DNA of 64,000 bases from Caballeronia sp031450805 (lineage in GTDB: Bacteria > Pseudomonadota > Gammaproteobacteria > Burkholderiales > Burkholderiaceae), in contig NZ_JARTVY010000001.1 of the NCBI RefSeq assembly GCF_031450805.1, positions 744,001-808,000 on the forward strand. The letters are read 5' to 3'. Position 1 is the stretch's first letter; each line of letters begins with the position of its first letter. A model generated the notes under the pieces. That model saw only the letters and a program-made list of their open reading frames with translations, had not been told where the DNA came from and did no database searches. Both the position numbers and the translations under genes were made by a program. Below, piece by piece: positions 51,833 through 60,467 of the stretch.

Positions 51833-53221
51833 ATGCTGAGCAACGACACCGATCCGATCGTCGCAATCGCCACCGCGCCGGGGCGCGGGGGGATCGGCGT
51901 CGTGCGGTTGTCGTTCGGGCGTGCGGGAGAAGCGGCCGCGCAGCAGGCGATGCTCGCGTTATGCGGACAGGCACTTGCGCCGCGTCACGCCAGCTACGTG
52001 CCGTTCATCGACGGCAACGGAGAAGCGCTCGATCGCGGCATCGCGCTGTACTTTCCCGCGCCGCACTCGTACACGGGCGAGCATGTGCTGGAGCTGCAGG
52101 GCCACGGCGGCCCGATCGTGTTGCAACTCGTGCTGCAACGAGCGATTCAAGCGGGCCGCGGCTTCGGCCTTCGGCTCGCCGAGCCGGGAGAATTCACGCG
52201 CCGCGCATTCCTCAATGACAAACTGGATCTGGCGCAGGCGGAGGCCGTCGCGGATCTGATCGAAGCAAGCACGGAAGCCGCCGCGCGGTCGGCCGGCCGC
52301 TCGCTCGAAGGCGCGTTCTCGCGCGAGATTCACGCGCTCGTGGAAGACGTCATCACGCTGCGGATGCTGGTCGAAGCCACGCTCGACTTCCCCGAAGAGG
52401 AGATCGACTTCCTCGAAGCTGCCGACGCGCGCGGCAAGCTCGCCCACATCCGGCAGCGGCTGGACGTCGTGTTGAGCGAAGCGCGTCAGGGGGCGCTGTT
52501 ACGCGAAGGGATGTCGGTCGTGCTTGCGGGAAAACCGAACGTCGGCAAATCGTCGCTCTTGAATGCGCTGGCGGGTGCGGAACTGGCCATCGTCACGCCG
52601 ATCGCCGGCACGACGCGCGACAAGGTCGCGCAAACTATCCAGGTCGAGGGTATTCCGCTGCATATCATCGACACGGCAGGACTGCGCGAAACCGAGGACG
52701 AAGTCGAGCGTATCGGTATCGAGCGGACGTGGGGGGAAATCGAACGCGCCGACGTCGTGCTTCATCTGCTCGATGCGCGCGCCTCGCTCACGCCTGAAGA
52801 CGAGGCAATCGCCGCGCGGTTCCCGCAAGACGTGCCGGTCGTGCGCGTGCTGAACAAGACCGATCTGGCAGGTGCGCCCGCAGAGGTACGCCACAGCGAC
52901 GCGCACGCTCGCGAAGTGAACTTGTCGGCGAAGACTGGCGACGGCATTGCGCTATTGCGCGGCGAGTTGCTGAAGATTGCCGGTTGGCAAGCAGGCGCGG
53001 AAAGCGTCTATCTCGCGCGCGAACGGCATCTGATCGCGCTGCGCGAGGCACGCGATCACCTCGCGCTCGCAGCCGACCACGCGACTCAGCAGTCGCAGGT
53101 GCTGGACCTTTTCGCCGAAGAACTGCGTCTCGCGCAAGACAGCCTCAACGCGATCACCGGCGAATTCACATCCGACGATCTGTTGGGCGTCATCTTCAGC
53201 CGGTTCTGCATCGGCAAATAA
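51833..53221 (+). CDS. mnmE: tRNA modification GTPase MnmE
   Basis: MnmE, with MnmG, adds the carboxymethylaminomethyl group at wobble uridine 34. The 462-residue product (ATG 51833) has the N-terminal folate-binding fold, the inserted GTPase with G1 GKPNVGKSS (about residues 232-240) and DTAG, and the C-terminal FCIGK motif with its Cys. Length is standard. Its TAA abuts the stop of the following minus-strand gene. Confidence 0.97.
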   Translation: MLSNDTDPIVAIATAPGRGGIGVVRLSFGRAGEAAAQQAMLALCGQALAPRHASYVPFIDGNGEALDRGIALYFPAPHSYTGEHVLELQGHGGPIVLQLVLQRAIQAGRGFGLRLAEPGEFTRRAFLNDKLDLAQAEAVADLIEASTEAAARSAGRSLEGAFSREIHALVEDVITLRMLVEATLDFPEEEIDFLEAADARGKLAHIRQRLDVVLSEARQGALLREGMSVVLAGKPNVGKSSLLNALAGAELAIVTPIAGTTRDKVAQTIQVEGIPLHIIDTAGLRETEDEVERIGIERTWGEIERADVVLHLLDARASLTPEDEAIAARFPQDVPVVRVLNKTDLAGAPAEVRHSDAHAREVNLSAKTGDGIALLRGELLKIAGWQAGAESVYLARERHLIALREARDHLALAADHATQQSQVLDLFAEELRLAQDSLNAITGEFTSDDLLGVIFSRFCIGK

Positions 53222-53692
53222 TTACGCGCCTTCGGGCTTTCCGAGCGCGCGCAATTCCGCGGTGAGTTTCTCTGCCTCCTCCGGCCGTCCGTGAAAAGCG
53301 GCCGGCGTGTTCTGGAACATCTCGATGCGATACGTGCCGTCGCAAAGCGATAGTACGAGCGTCTGCATCGCGTTCAGCCGGTCGTCGAGCGCGGCTGCAT
53401 TTCGCGGCCACATTCCGGCGACCGCGCGCAGCAGCAGCGTCTGCCCTGCAGCCAGCCGCCTCACCTCACGCACTTTCGCGACGAAAAGCGGCGTCGGATG
53501 CTGCGCGAAGATCGGCGCGAGATGTGCCTCGATGCATGTGCGCCCGTCGATCGCGCTGCCGTCGAAGCCGATCAGACTGCCGCGCTCCGTGAACCGCGCG
53601 GCCATGCCGACGGCGTTCTGGCGATTCCAGTCGTCGAGCAGCGCGAAGTACTGTTGCCGGGCGCTCGTGGCCCAGTCGTCGAGTTCGCTCAT
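53222..53692 (-). CDS. SnoaL-like / SgcJ-EcaC family protein
   Basis: A 156-residue protein with the SnoaL-like fold: an N-terminal helix-rich half and a C-terminal beta half around RIEMFQNTPAAFHG. Members are cyclases, isomerases or scaffolds of varied function; no active site can be assigned. It starts at ATG 53692, which overlaps the upstream exporter stop (ATGA), and ends flush with mnmE. Confidence 0.85.
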   Translation of the reverse strand: MSELDDWATSARQQYFALLDDWNRQNAVGMAARFTERGSLIGFDGSAIDGRTCIEAHLAPIFAQHPTPLFVAKVREVRRLAAGQTLLLRAVAGMWPRNAAALDDRLNAMQTLVLSLCDGTYRIEMFQNTPAAFHGRPEEAEKLTAELRALGKPEGA

Positions 53693-54315
53693 GCCGCTTT
53701 CTTCCAGGCCGCCGCGAACACGCCCGCGCCCATCAGCAGCGCGCCGCCCGTCCGGTTCACCACGCGTTGCACCGACGGCTTCCGGATTGCGCGACGCGCG
53801 CCCGATGCGAGCAGCGCGTAAGCCAGTGCGTTCGCTGCGGCAAGACCGACGAACGTCCCCTCGAAGATCGCGATTTGCGAGACGCTGGCCGCGTGCGGAT
53901 CGATGAATTGCGGCACGAATGCGACGAAGAAAATGATGCTCTTGGGATTGAGCGTGGTGACGGCGTAGGCATGCGCCAGGATGCGCCCCGTGCGCAGGTC
54001 GTCGCTGGCCGTGATGGCGTCTGGATCGATGACCGGCGCGCGCCACAGCTTCACGCCCAGATACACGAGGTACGCCGCGCCGATCCACTTGACGACCGTG
54101 AACAGCTCGGCCGATGCCGCGAGCACCACACCGAGGCCGAGCATGGATGCGGTCATCGCGGTGAGATCGCCGAGCGCAACGCCGATTGTCGTCGCGAGCG
54201 CGTACTTTCGGCCGTGACCGAGCGCGTAGGACACGACGAGCAACACGGTCGGCCCGGGAATCGCGACAAGAATGGCGGATGCGATGGCAAACGGCAGCCA
54301 TTGAGCGAAGGTCAT
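53689..54315 (-). CDS. LysE/RhtB family amino-acid exporter
   Basis: The 208-residue product has about six membrane helices and the family motif VAIPGPTVLLVVSYALGHGR, followed by LNPKSIIFFVAFVPQFIDPH. It is a second, distinct LysE-family transporter (compare 20207-20854); substrate unknown. It is transcribed before and overlaps the SnoaL-like gene by four bases, so a linked role is possible. Confidence 0.9.
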   Translation of the reverse strand: MTFAQWLPFAIASAILVAIPGPTVLLVVSYALGHGRKYALATTIGVALGDLTAMTASMLGLGVVLAASAELFTVVKWIGAAYLVYLGVKLWRAPVIDPDAITASDDLRTGRILAHAYAVTTLNPKSIIFFVAFVPQFIDPHAASVSQIAIFEGTFVGLAAANALAYALLASGARRAIRKPSVQRVVNRTGGALLMGAGVFAAAWKKAA

Positions 54316-54701
54316 GTTTTCTCCTGAGGTCTCCTGATAGGAAAGTCGATTTATCCACGAACGGCGGGTTATGGCAATAGGCCGTTCGGCCAGCTATCAG
54401 GAAGACGTTCGGCCTCCTAGAGTGAAGTTTCATGCGCTGCACAAAACGGCGCAAAGGATAATCCACTGTGCAGGCGCCTCCTGAAAGCACCATATATTTC
54501 CGCGAAGCGCAAATGCCCGCATTAGCCGTTCTTTTCATTCATGCGGCGCATCCGGGTCGGAGGATGCGACATTCTGACGTGTTGCGCTCGCACACAACAT
54601 GTGCTTGCAAGTTTCCTGCGCTCATCTAGCATCAGTCTTGCGGTCGCACCGCTTTTAAATACATAGCTAATGTCGAATCGTTTTGTTTGGAGGCCGAGTA
54701 T
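54316..54701. other. Intergenic region before the small secreted protein
   Basis: This 386-base gap is AT-richer than most of the window, especially 54560-54690, where TTTTAAATACATAGC occurs. It must hold promoters for the divergent exporter gene and the secreted-protein gene. A variant DnaA-like sequence TTATCCACG near 54350 is probably chance. No gene is evident. Confidence 0.45.
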
Positions 54702-55046
54702 ATGAAGAAATGCGCCACTGCTCTCTTCGTCGCGATGGGCTTTTTTGCCGTCGTCTCCTCCGCGCAAGCTCAGGATAGTGTGATTCAGCCTCAGCAGACA
54801 TTCAAGTTCAGGCCGGATTCATACGGCTGCTTGTCCAAAGATAAATTCGATTCAGCCGATAAACACGCGAGAGCCGGCGAGCATCAGCAAATGCAGCAGT
54901 TTTTCGAAGGCTATGAATGCATATCGACGCCGGTCGATTCGCATTTCAGGGTATTGCGAGTTGTCGGGCATGACGTCGAATTCGTGAATGCCGCCAATAA
55001 CGATACGCAGGGCATGTGGACCACGGATCGGTTCATCGATCAATAA
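54702..55046 (+). CDS. Small secreted protein of unknown function
   Basis: The 114-residue product (ATG 54702, with GGAGG eight bases upstream) begins with a clear signal peptide (MKKCATALFVAMGFFAV, cleavage near SSAQAQ). The mature part has two cysteines, in YGCLSKD and YECISTP, that could form a periplasmic disulfide, and a C-terminal strand-rich region (HFRVLRVVGHDVEF). I recognise no family. Codon use includes more AAA/GAT/ATA than neighbours, which suggests a later arrival or low selection on codon use. It has no operon partner. Confidence 0.8.
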   Translation: MKKCATALFVAMGFFAVVSSAQAQDSVIQPQQTFKFRPDSYGCLSKDKFDSADKHARAGEHQQMQQFFEGYECISTPVDSHFRVLRVVGHDVEFVNAANNDTQGMWTTDRFIDQ

Positions 55047-55254
55047 ACGAATGAGTTCTAGTCGTCGATAAGCGGCGCGATTCCCGATCGCGCCGCTTCG
55101 CGTCACGCCCGATGTTTCGCCTTCGGGCTTCCATTTCCGCATCGATTCGCCGCACAATATCGGACTTGCTTGCGTCCGCCGTGCGGTGCTCCGCTCCGCC
55201 GTGCCGCTCCCCTCCAACTCATTCGCCGGGCGAAAGCATCGGCGCCATTGCTGC

Positions 55255-55806
55255 ATGGCTCTCAAATCCACGATTTATAAGGCCGACCTCCAGATTGCCG
55301 ACATGGATCGCCACTACTACGGCGATCATTCTCTGACCATCGCGCGGCATCCGTCCGAGACCGACGAACGCATGATGGTGCGTGTCGCGGCGTTCGGCCT
55401 GTTCGCCGGCGAGCGACTCGAATTTTGCAAAGGCCTCTCGGATACCGACGAGCCCGATCTCTGGCAAAAGGATCTGACCGGGCAGATCCAGTTGTGGATC
55501 GAAGCCGGCCAACCGGACGAAAGGCGCATCGCGAAGGCGAGCGGGCGCTCGGAGCGCGTGGTGATCATCGCGTATGCGGGCAGGACGGCGGATATCTGGT
55601 GGCAGGGCGTGAAGGGCAAGGTCGATCGCCTCCGCAATGTGACGGTGTGGTCGCTCGAGGATGGCGTCGCGGACGCGCTCGGCAAGCTGGCCGAACGGAC
55701 GATGCGGCTTCAACTCATGGTGCAGGACGGCGAGGCATCGCTGGGAAACGCGACGGTCGATCCGGTCGCGATCCGCTGGAACGTGCTTAAAGCGTCGGGA
55801 GCGTGA
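55255..55806 (+). CDS. yaeQ: YaeQ family protein
   Basis: The 183-residue product has the YaeQ N-terminus MALKSTIYKADLQIADMDR and the nuclease-like core with DEPDLWQKDLTG and the E/K-rich helices. YaeQ has a PD-(D/E)XK-related fold; proposed roles include suppressing RfaH loss, but the reaction is unproven. The ATG at 55255 is preceded by weak Shine-Dalgarno sequence. It ends six bases before the convergent VOC stop. Confidence 0.92.
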   Translation: MALKSTIYKADLQIADMDRHYYGDHSLTIARHPSETDERMMVRVAAFGLFAGERLEFCKGLSDTDEPDLWQKDLTGQIQLWIEAGQPDERRIAKASGRSERVVIIAYAGRTADIWWQGVKGKVDRLRNVTVWSLEDGVADALGKLAERTMRLQLMVQDGEASLGNATVDPVAIRWNVLKASGA

Positions 55807-55812
55807 GCGAGC

Positions 55813-56220
55813 TTAGGCTTCGGGCGGTCCTTTCAGTTCGATCATGTTGTTCTCCGGATCGAATATGTAAAGCGACGTGCCGAAGCCTTCGGCGCCATAG
55901 CGCCGCGCCTCTTCGCCGATGCGTGCGCCGTGCTGTTCGAAGTGAGCGCGCAGGGCGTCGGCATCGAATGGCTCGACGCGCAGGCACAGGTGATCCACGT
56001 TGCGGCCGACGCCCGGTGCGCCGTTTTCCGGACGATCGATTGATGCGCCCTCGGCCAGCAGGTCGATGAGCGACCGGCCGGCGCGCATCTGCACGAGGCC
56101 GATCTCGCGCTGCTCTTTCTCGATGGGGCAGTGAAGCGCCGATTGGTAGAAGTGGATCATGTTGTCGAGATCGATGCAGCGAATCACGACGTGATCGATT
56201 TCGCGGATGCTGAAGTGCAT
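55813..56220 (-). CDS. VOC (glyoxalase/bleomycin-resistance fold) protein
   Basis: A 135-residue protein with the vicinal-oxygen-chelate fold, seen in MHFSIREIDHVVIRCID, NVDHLCLRVEPFD and the C-terminal YIFDPENNMIELKGP. Metal-binding His/Glu ligands are expected at H11, H75-region and E128. Substrate is unknown. ATG 56220 is preceded by GAGGG. It lies downstream of tRNA-Ala on the same strand. Confidence 0.9.
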   Translation of the reverse strand: MHFSIREIDHVVIRCIDLDNMIHFYQSALHCPIEKEQREIGLVQMRAGRSLIDLLAEGASIDRPENGAPGVGRNVDHLCLRVEPFDADALRAHFEQHGARIGEEARRYGAEGFGTSLYIFDPENNMIELKGPPEA

Positions 56221-56254
56221 GTTGCCCTCGCATGAGGATGGAGGCCGCAAATGG

Positions 56255-56284
56255 AAAGGGCTTGGCGCGAAGCCAAGCCCTTTT
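56255..56284. terminator. Hairpin terminator beside tRNA-Ala
   Basis: A perfect 12-base-pair stem (56255-56266 with 56272-56283, GCGAA loop) lies eight bases past the tRNA-Ala CCA on the minus strand. The T-run is short on that strand (TTT) and slightly better on the plus strand, so it can act in both directions. Confidence 0.7.
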
Positions 56285-56290
56285 GGGTCG

Positions 56291-56366
<76 letters not shown>

Positions 56367-56377
56367 AACGAAACAAA

Positions 56378-56383
56378 ATTGTA
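56378..56383 (-). promoter_or_regulatory. Candidate tRNA-Ala promoter (-10)
   Basis: TACAAT on the minus strand lies 11 bases before the tRNA. A TTGGTG about 15 bases upstream could be the -35, with short spacing. Confidence 0.45.
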
Positions 56384-56432
56384 CCACAGCCCTCTCAGCA
56401 CCAAGCAAGCGCGCCCCGAGCCGTAGACCACG

Positions 56433-56792
56433 CTACTTCTGCGGCGCCCCGGCCAGCACCCACGCGACGACCGTCTTGATATCGCCGTCTTTCATCGCTG
56501 GATGCGAAGGCATCGGAATCGAACCCCAGACGCCCGCGCCGCCGTCCTTCACCTTCTTGGCCAGCTTCGCATTCGCCTGCGCATCGCCCTTGTACTTCTG
56601 CGCGACCTGCTGAAACGACGGCCCCACCAGCTTGCGATCCACCGCATGACAGCCCATGCACGCGTTGCTGCGCGCGATCGCGATCGCATTCTCCACCGAC
56701 ACCGGCTGCTCCGCCGCGAACGCCGGCATCGACACCACCATAGACGACAACGCCATCACGAGCGCGCCGCTCACACTCCTTGCTTCAAACAT
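56433..56792 (-). CDS. Periplasmic class I cytochrome c
   Basis: The 119-residue product (ATG 56792, with an AGGTG site; a GTG at 56801 is possible) has a signal peptide (cleavage after AFA near residue 26), the heme-binding C45MGCH49 and a distal Met in SIPMPSHPAM. It resembles the small cytochromes c-551/c5 that shuttle electrons to oxidases. It is the last gene after the BON-domain gene (12-base gap), a setting not usual for its role. Confidence 0.93.
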   Translation of the reverse strand: MFEARSVSGALVMALSSMVVSMPAFAAEQPVSVENAIAIARSNACMGCHAVDRKLVGPSFQQVAQKYKGDAQANAKLAKKVKDGGAGVWGSIPMPSHPAMKDGDIKTVVAWVLAGAPQK

Positions 56793-56804
56793 CGTCGACA
56801 CCTA

Positions 56805-57596
56805 TCACTTGCCCGTAGTAGAACCACCCGGATGCACGTCCGAGTTCTTGACCGGCGCAGGCGACTGCTGATCCAGCGGCCGCGCCGTCACCGATGAATC
56901 CGGCACCGCGCCCACCGTCGCATCCGTCGACGACGACGCCGCAGCCGGCGCACTCGCGCCCGACGCAGCCGCCGCTTCCAGCGCCTTCGCCTCGTCCGGC
57001 TTGATGTACTGGAACACCTTCACGACCTGCTCAACGCCCGGCACCCGCGCCGCGACATCCGCGCCATGCGCGCCTTCGTCCTGCGTCACGAGTCCCATCA
57101 GATAAACAATGCTTCGCTCGCACACGACCTTGTAATAGTTCGCCGACAGATCCTTCTCGCCAACCATCGCAGTCTTCACGCGACCTTCGAGATACGAATC
57201 GTTGGCCCGCGACGAATACGTGCTCGCGGGCTGCACCGCCAGTTCATTGACGATACCGCCCACGTTGTTGATATCGCGCACCACCGCTTCGGCGCGCTGC
57301 TTCGACGCGTCGTCGGGCACCTCGCCCGTCAGCAACACGCGCCGGTTGAACACGGTCACGTTGACATGCGCCTGATCCGACACGTTGTCCTTGATGCGCG
57401 AAAGCGCCTTGACCTGAATCTCGCGATCCTCGGTCTGCGCGCCGAGCGTACGGCGATCCGTGGCGATCAGCGTGCCGCCCGCCGCCGCGCCGACAACAGC
57501 GAGCGCACAGCCCTGCAGCGTCAGCGCGACGCCCGACAACAGGCTCACCATCAGCGTGGCATTCGCCAGCGCCGCCTTGACGCGTGTCTTCTTCAT
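56805..57596 (-). CDS. BON-domain lipoprotein (DolP/YraP-like)
   Basis: The 263-residue product has a lipoprotein signal with LQGC (Cys30) and two BON domains (LTGEVPDDASKQRAEAVVRD and the second around YLMGLVTQDEGAHGADVAAR). The C-terminus is a Ser/Ala/Pro-rich tail of about 65 residues. DolP maintains outer-membrane integrity in E. coli, where yraP lies beside diaA, as here. The ribosome site is GGGGAA upstream of ATG 57596. It follows the SIS gene by 23 bases. Confidence 0.92.
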   Translation of the reverse strand: MKKTRVKAALANATLMVSLLSGVALTLQGCALAVVGAAAGGTLIATDRRTLGAQTEDREIQVKALSRIKDNVSDQAHVNVTVFNRRVLLTGEVPDDASKQRAEAVVRDINNVGGIVNELAVQPASTYSSRANDSYLEGRVKTAMVGEKDLSANYYKVVCERSIVYLMGLVTQDEGAHGADVAARVPGVEQVVKVFQYIKPDEAKALEAAAASGASAPAAASSSTDATVGAVPDSSVTARPLDQQSPAPVKNSDVHPGGSTTGK

Positions 57597-57619
57597 CAAA
57601 TCCGTTCCCCTTTTGAAGT

Positions 57620-58207
57620 TCAGTCTTCGCCCAGCAGCATCGCGTCGATGCCGTCGCACAGGCAATGGATGGTCAGCAGATGGATTTCGTGGATGCGCGC
57701 GGTCCGCTCGGACGGCACGCAGATGTGGATGTCGGTATCGACGAGCACCTCGGACATCGCGCCGCCGCCGTTGCCAGTCAGCGCGATCACGATCATCTCG
57801 CGCTCATGCGCCTCCTGAACCGCGGCAAGCACGTTCACCGAATTGCCCGATGTGCTGATCGCGAGCAACACGTCGCCTGCCTGACCCAGCGCGCGCACCT
57901 GGTTCGAGAAGATCTGCTCGAACGCATAGTCGTTGCCGATGGCCGTCAGTATCGACGAGTCCGTCGTCAGCGCAATGGCCGGCAAGCCCGGACGCTCGCG
58001 CTCGAAGCGGCCGATCAGCGACGCCGCGAAGCGTTGTGCATCGGCAGCCGAACCGCCGTTGCCGCATACGAGAATCTTCGAACCGTTCGCGAGCGCGCTG
58101 AAGAGCGTGTCGACGGCGGCCGCGATCGGGACCGCGAGCGAATCGAGTGCTTCGAGCTTGAGCGCGGCGCTGTCGCGGAATTGCTGTTGGATTCGTTCGA
58201 CTGACAT
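57620..58207 (-). CDS. SIS-domain protein (DiaA/GmhA-like)
   Basis: A 195-residue sugar-isomerase (SIS) domain protein: MSVERIQQQFRDSAALK, CGNGGSAADAQRFAASL, LAISTSGNSVNVLAAV. These motifs are shared by phosphoheptose isomerase GmhA and the DnaA-binding initiator DiaA. The yraN-side neighbourhood favours the DiaA reading, i.e. a positive regulator of DnaA, but a heptose-7-phosphate isomerase cannot be excluded. I start at ATG 58207; ATG 58222 is the alternative. Confidence 0.9.
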   Translation of the reverse strand: MSVERIQQQFRDSAALKLEALDSLAVPIAAAVDTLFSALANGSKILVCGNGGSAADAQRFAASLIGRFERERPGLPAIALTTDSSILTAIGNDYAFEQIFSNQVRALGQAGDVLLAISTSGNSVNVLAAVQEAHEREMIVIALTGNGGGAMSEVLVDTDIHICVPSERTARIHEIHLLTIHCLCDGIDAMLLGED

Positions 58208-58326
58208 CGACTCTCGGTTCATCGGCCGCGATGCGGCGTTCGTTGCATAGGACGTTGGACGCAAGGCGCGCGTGCGCGCGTCGAGTGTGCGCAGTTTACC
58301 GCATGCATCATGCGGCCGACCGTGGC

Positions 58327-58680
58327 TCAGGACTCGTCGGCGCGAAAGGCGTCGCGAAGCCAGCGGATACGGCCCGCATCGAACGCGACGACGTCGAACC
58401 GGCACGCGGGCAACGCACCGCGCCATGTCGTCAGGTAGTGCTGCGCGGCGCGCACGAGCCGCATGCGCTTCGTCACGCCGACGCTCGCCGCCGCATCCGC
58501 GAAGCGCCGGCTGCTGCGCGCACGCACTTCGACGAAGATCAGCGCGCCGCGTTCATCGAGCATCACGAGATCGATCTCGCCGCCGCGGCATCGCACGTTG
58601 CGCGCAACGAGCCGCATGCGTCGCCGCTGCAGAAATTCGAGCGCGCGTGCCTCGAAAGCATCGCCGAGCGTTTTGGACAT
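58327..58680 (-). CDS. YraN/UPF0102 family protein (endonuclease-like fold)
   Basis: The 117-residue product (ATG 58680) has MSKTLGDAFEARALEFL and the Holliday-junction-resolvase-like core CRGGEIDLVMLDERGALIFVEV with acidic and Lys residues suited to a nuclease fold. UPF0102 activity is not established. It is divergent from rsmI over 70 bases and precedes diaA, as in the yraL-yraN-yraO cluster of E. coli. Confidence 0.93.
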   Translation of the reverse strand: MSKTLGDAFEARALEFLQRRRMRLVARNVRCRGGEIDLVMLDERGALIFVEVRARSSRRFADAAASVGVTKRMRLVRAAQHYLTTWRGALPACRFDVVAFDAGRIRWLRDAFRADES

Positions 58681-58750
58681 GGGCTTCCCGCTAAAGTTGT
58701 CGGCCACGCGCGTGGCAGAATGTCGTCCTTTACCCTGCACGTCCGCGCAC

Positions 58751-59635
58751 ATGCTTCAGATCTCCGAATTAGCCGACGGGCAGCAGTATCCGACGGGCGC
58801 GCTCTATGTCGTCGCGACCCCCATCGGCAATGCCGCCGACATCACCGTGCGCGCGCTGCACGTGCTCGGTCTCGTCGATCGCATCGCCGCCGAAGACACG
58901 CGCAACACCGCACAACTGCTCGCGCGCTACGGCATCTCGAAGCCGTCGATCGCCGTGCACGAACACAACGAGCGCAGCGCGGCCCAACGCGTGATCGAGC
59001 ATCTGCAGAGCGGCCAGCGCGTCGCGTGCGTATCGGACGCAGGCACGCCCGGCATCTCCGATCCCGGCGCGCGTCTCGTCGATGCCGTCCGCGAAGCCGG
59101 CCTGCCCGTGATTCCGCTGCCGGGCCCGAGCGCGGTCGTCACTGCATTGAGCGCAGCCGGCGCGTGGGTCGAGGGCTTCACGTTCGTCGGCTTTCTGCCG
59201 GCCAAGCCGAAGCAACGCGCGGCGCAGCTTCGAACGCTCGCGAATAATCGAATGGCGCTGGTGTTCTATGAAGCGCCGCATCGCATCGTCGAGACGACGC
59301 GCGCACTCGGCGAAGCGTTCGGCGGCGACCGGCAACTGCTGATCGCGCGAGAACTGACGAAGTTACATGAGAGCCTGCATCGCTGCACCCTGGCCGAAGG
59401 GCCAATGTGGCTCGAAGGCGATGCGAACCGTCAGCGCGGCGAGTTCGTGCTCGTCGTCGAAGGCGCGCCGGAAGCGGAAGACGCGGAAGACGCGCACGAT
59501 GCCCTGCTTGCCACGTTGCTGGACGAACTATCGGTGAAGAGCGCGGCGCGCATCGCAGCGACGTTGACGGGTGCGTCGCGCAACGCGCTTTACGATCGAG
59601 CGCTTCGGCTCAGCAAGCAGAAAGAAGAAGAGTAG
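58751..59635 (+). CDS. rsmI: 16S rRNA (cytidine-1402-2'-O)-methyltransferase RsmI
   Basis: RsmI 2'-O-methylates C1402 of 16S rRNA. The 294-residue product has the tetrapyrrole-methylase-like fold: GALYVVATPIGNAADITVRAL, the AEDTR motif, SDAGTPGISDPGARLV and PLPGPSAVVTALSAAG. The C-terminus is helical and acidic. ATG 58751 is the conventional start. It is divergent from yraN, the standard arrangement. Confidence 0.96.
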   Translation: MLQISELADGQQYPTGALYVVATPIGNAADITVRALHVLGLVDRIAAEDTRNTAQLLARYGISKPSIAVHEHNERSAAQRVIEHLQSGQRVACVSDAGTPGISDPGARLVDAVREAGLPVIPLPGPSAVVTALSAAGAWVEGFTFVGFLPAKPKQRAAQLRTLANNRMALVFYEAPHRIVETTRALGEAFGGDRQLLIARELTKLHESLHRCTLAEGPMWLEGDANRQRGEFVLVVEGAPEAEDAEDAHDALLATLLDELSVKSAARIAATLTGASRNALYDRALRLSKQKEEE

Positions 59636-59641
59636 AAAAGC

Positions 59642-59665
59642 AAAGGGCCGTCGATGACGGCCCTT
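59642..59665. terminator. Bidirectional terminator between rsmI and rlpA
   Basis: A 10-base-pair perfect stem (59643-59652 with 59656-59665, GAT loop) sits between the two convergent stops. On the minus strand TTTGCTTTT follows. Confidence 0.75.
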
Positions 59666-59690
59666 CGTATGTCGAACACGCGCTGAACGC

Positions 59691-60314
59691 TCAGTTCACG
59701 TTGTCGTCGGCGAGCGATTGCGACTGTTCGCGCGCGGCACGCGCTTCTTGCTGCGTGAGTCCTTCGATCTTCACCTTCTGCGTGCCGACGCTGCGCATGC
59801 CGAGCGCCGAAGCGGCCGCATAAGAAAGATCGATCACGCGATTACCCACGTAAGGACCGCGATCGTTGATTTTCACGACGACGGTCTTGTGATTCGACTC
59901 GTTCGTCACCCGCACCCACGACGCCAGCGGCAGCGTGCGATGCGCGGCGGTCATTGCGTTCATGTTGAACTTCTCGCCGCTCGCCGTCTTGCGGCCGTGA
60001 AAGAGGCGGCCATACCACGAGGCCTTGCCCTTCTGCTCGAAATTGCCAACGTCCGGCCCGGCCGTTATCGGCTCGGCGTCCGCGAGCGACTGCCCTTTCC
60101 CGGCATCCTGCGACGGAACCGCATTGAGCTTGGTATCGAATGCGAGCGGCGTATCGGCGGAGCGGGCATTGCTCGTGCTGGTAGAGCCTGCCGTCTGATG
60201 ATACGACGATGGCGGCATCGTGGAAGCAACATCGCCCGATCCCGGTGCGGCGCAGCCGGCCAGCACCCCAACGGCTAGCAGGCTCGCGATATGTCGAATG
60301 TATCGAACATCCAT
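59691..60314 (-). CDS. rlpA: RlpA-family septal ring lytic transglycosylase
   Basis: RlpA is an outer-membrane lipoprotein that cleaves naked glycan strands at the septum. The 207-residue product (ATG 60314) has lipobox LAGC (Cys21), a Ser/Thr-rich linker and the double-psi beta-barrel with GKASWYGRLFHGRKTASGEK, the ASWVRVTN strand and KINDRGPYVGNRVIDLS. The SPOR domain found in E. coli RlpA is absent, so septal targeting may differ. A 670-base upstream gap precedes it. Confidence 0.93.
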   Translation of the reverse strand: MDVRYIRHIASLLAVGVLAGCAAPGSGDVASTMPPSSYHQTAGSTSTSNARSADTPLAFDTKLNAVPSQDAGKGQSLADAEPITAGPDVGNFEQKGKASWYGRLFHGRKTASGEKFNMNAMTAAHRTLPLASWVRVTNESNHKTVVVKINDRGPYVGNRVIDLSYAAASALGMRSVGTQKVKIEGLTQQEARAAREQSQSLADDNVN

Positions 60315-60467
60315 AGACGTGTACCAACGGTAAAGAGGCCACCGCGTCGCGCTGATGAGCGCGCGCAAGGCAGCCAAAGGCTTTGCCGTGCAAGACAGCG
60401 CGCCGTTCCAACGAGCGAACGGCGGACTGATGCCCGGATGCGGCGTACGTGTGCCGCAAACGCCCGG

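Noticed and set aside
54345..54360. DnaA-box-like TTATCCACG near 54.35 kb
   Set aside because: One mismatch to the consensus and no cluster of further boxes; expected by chance.
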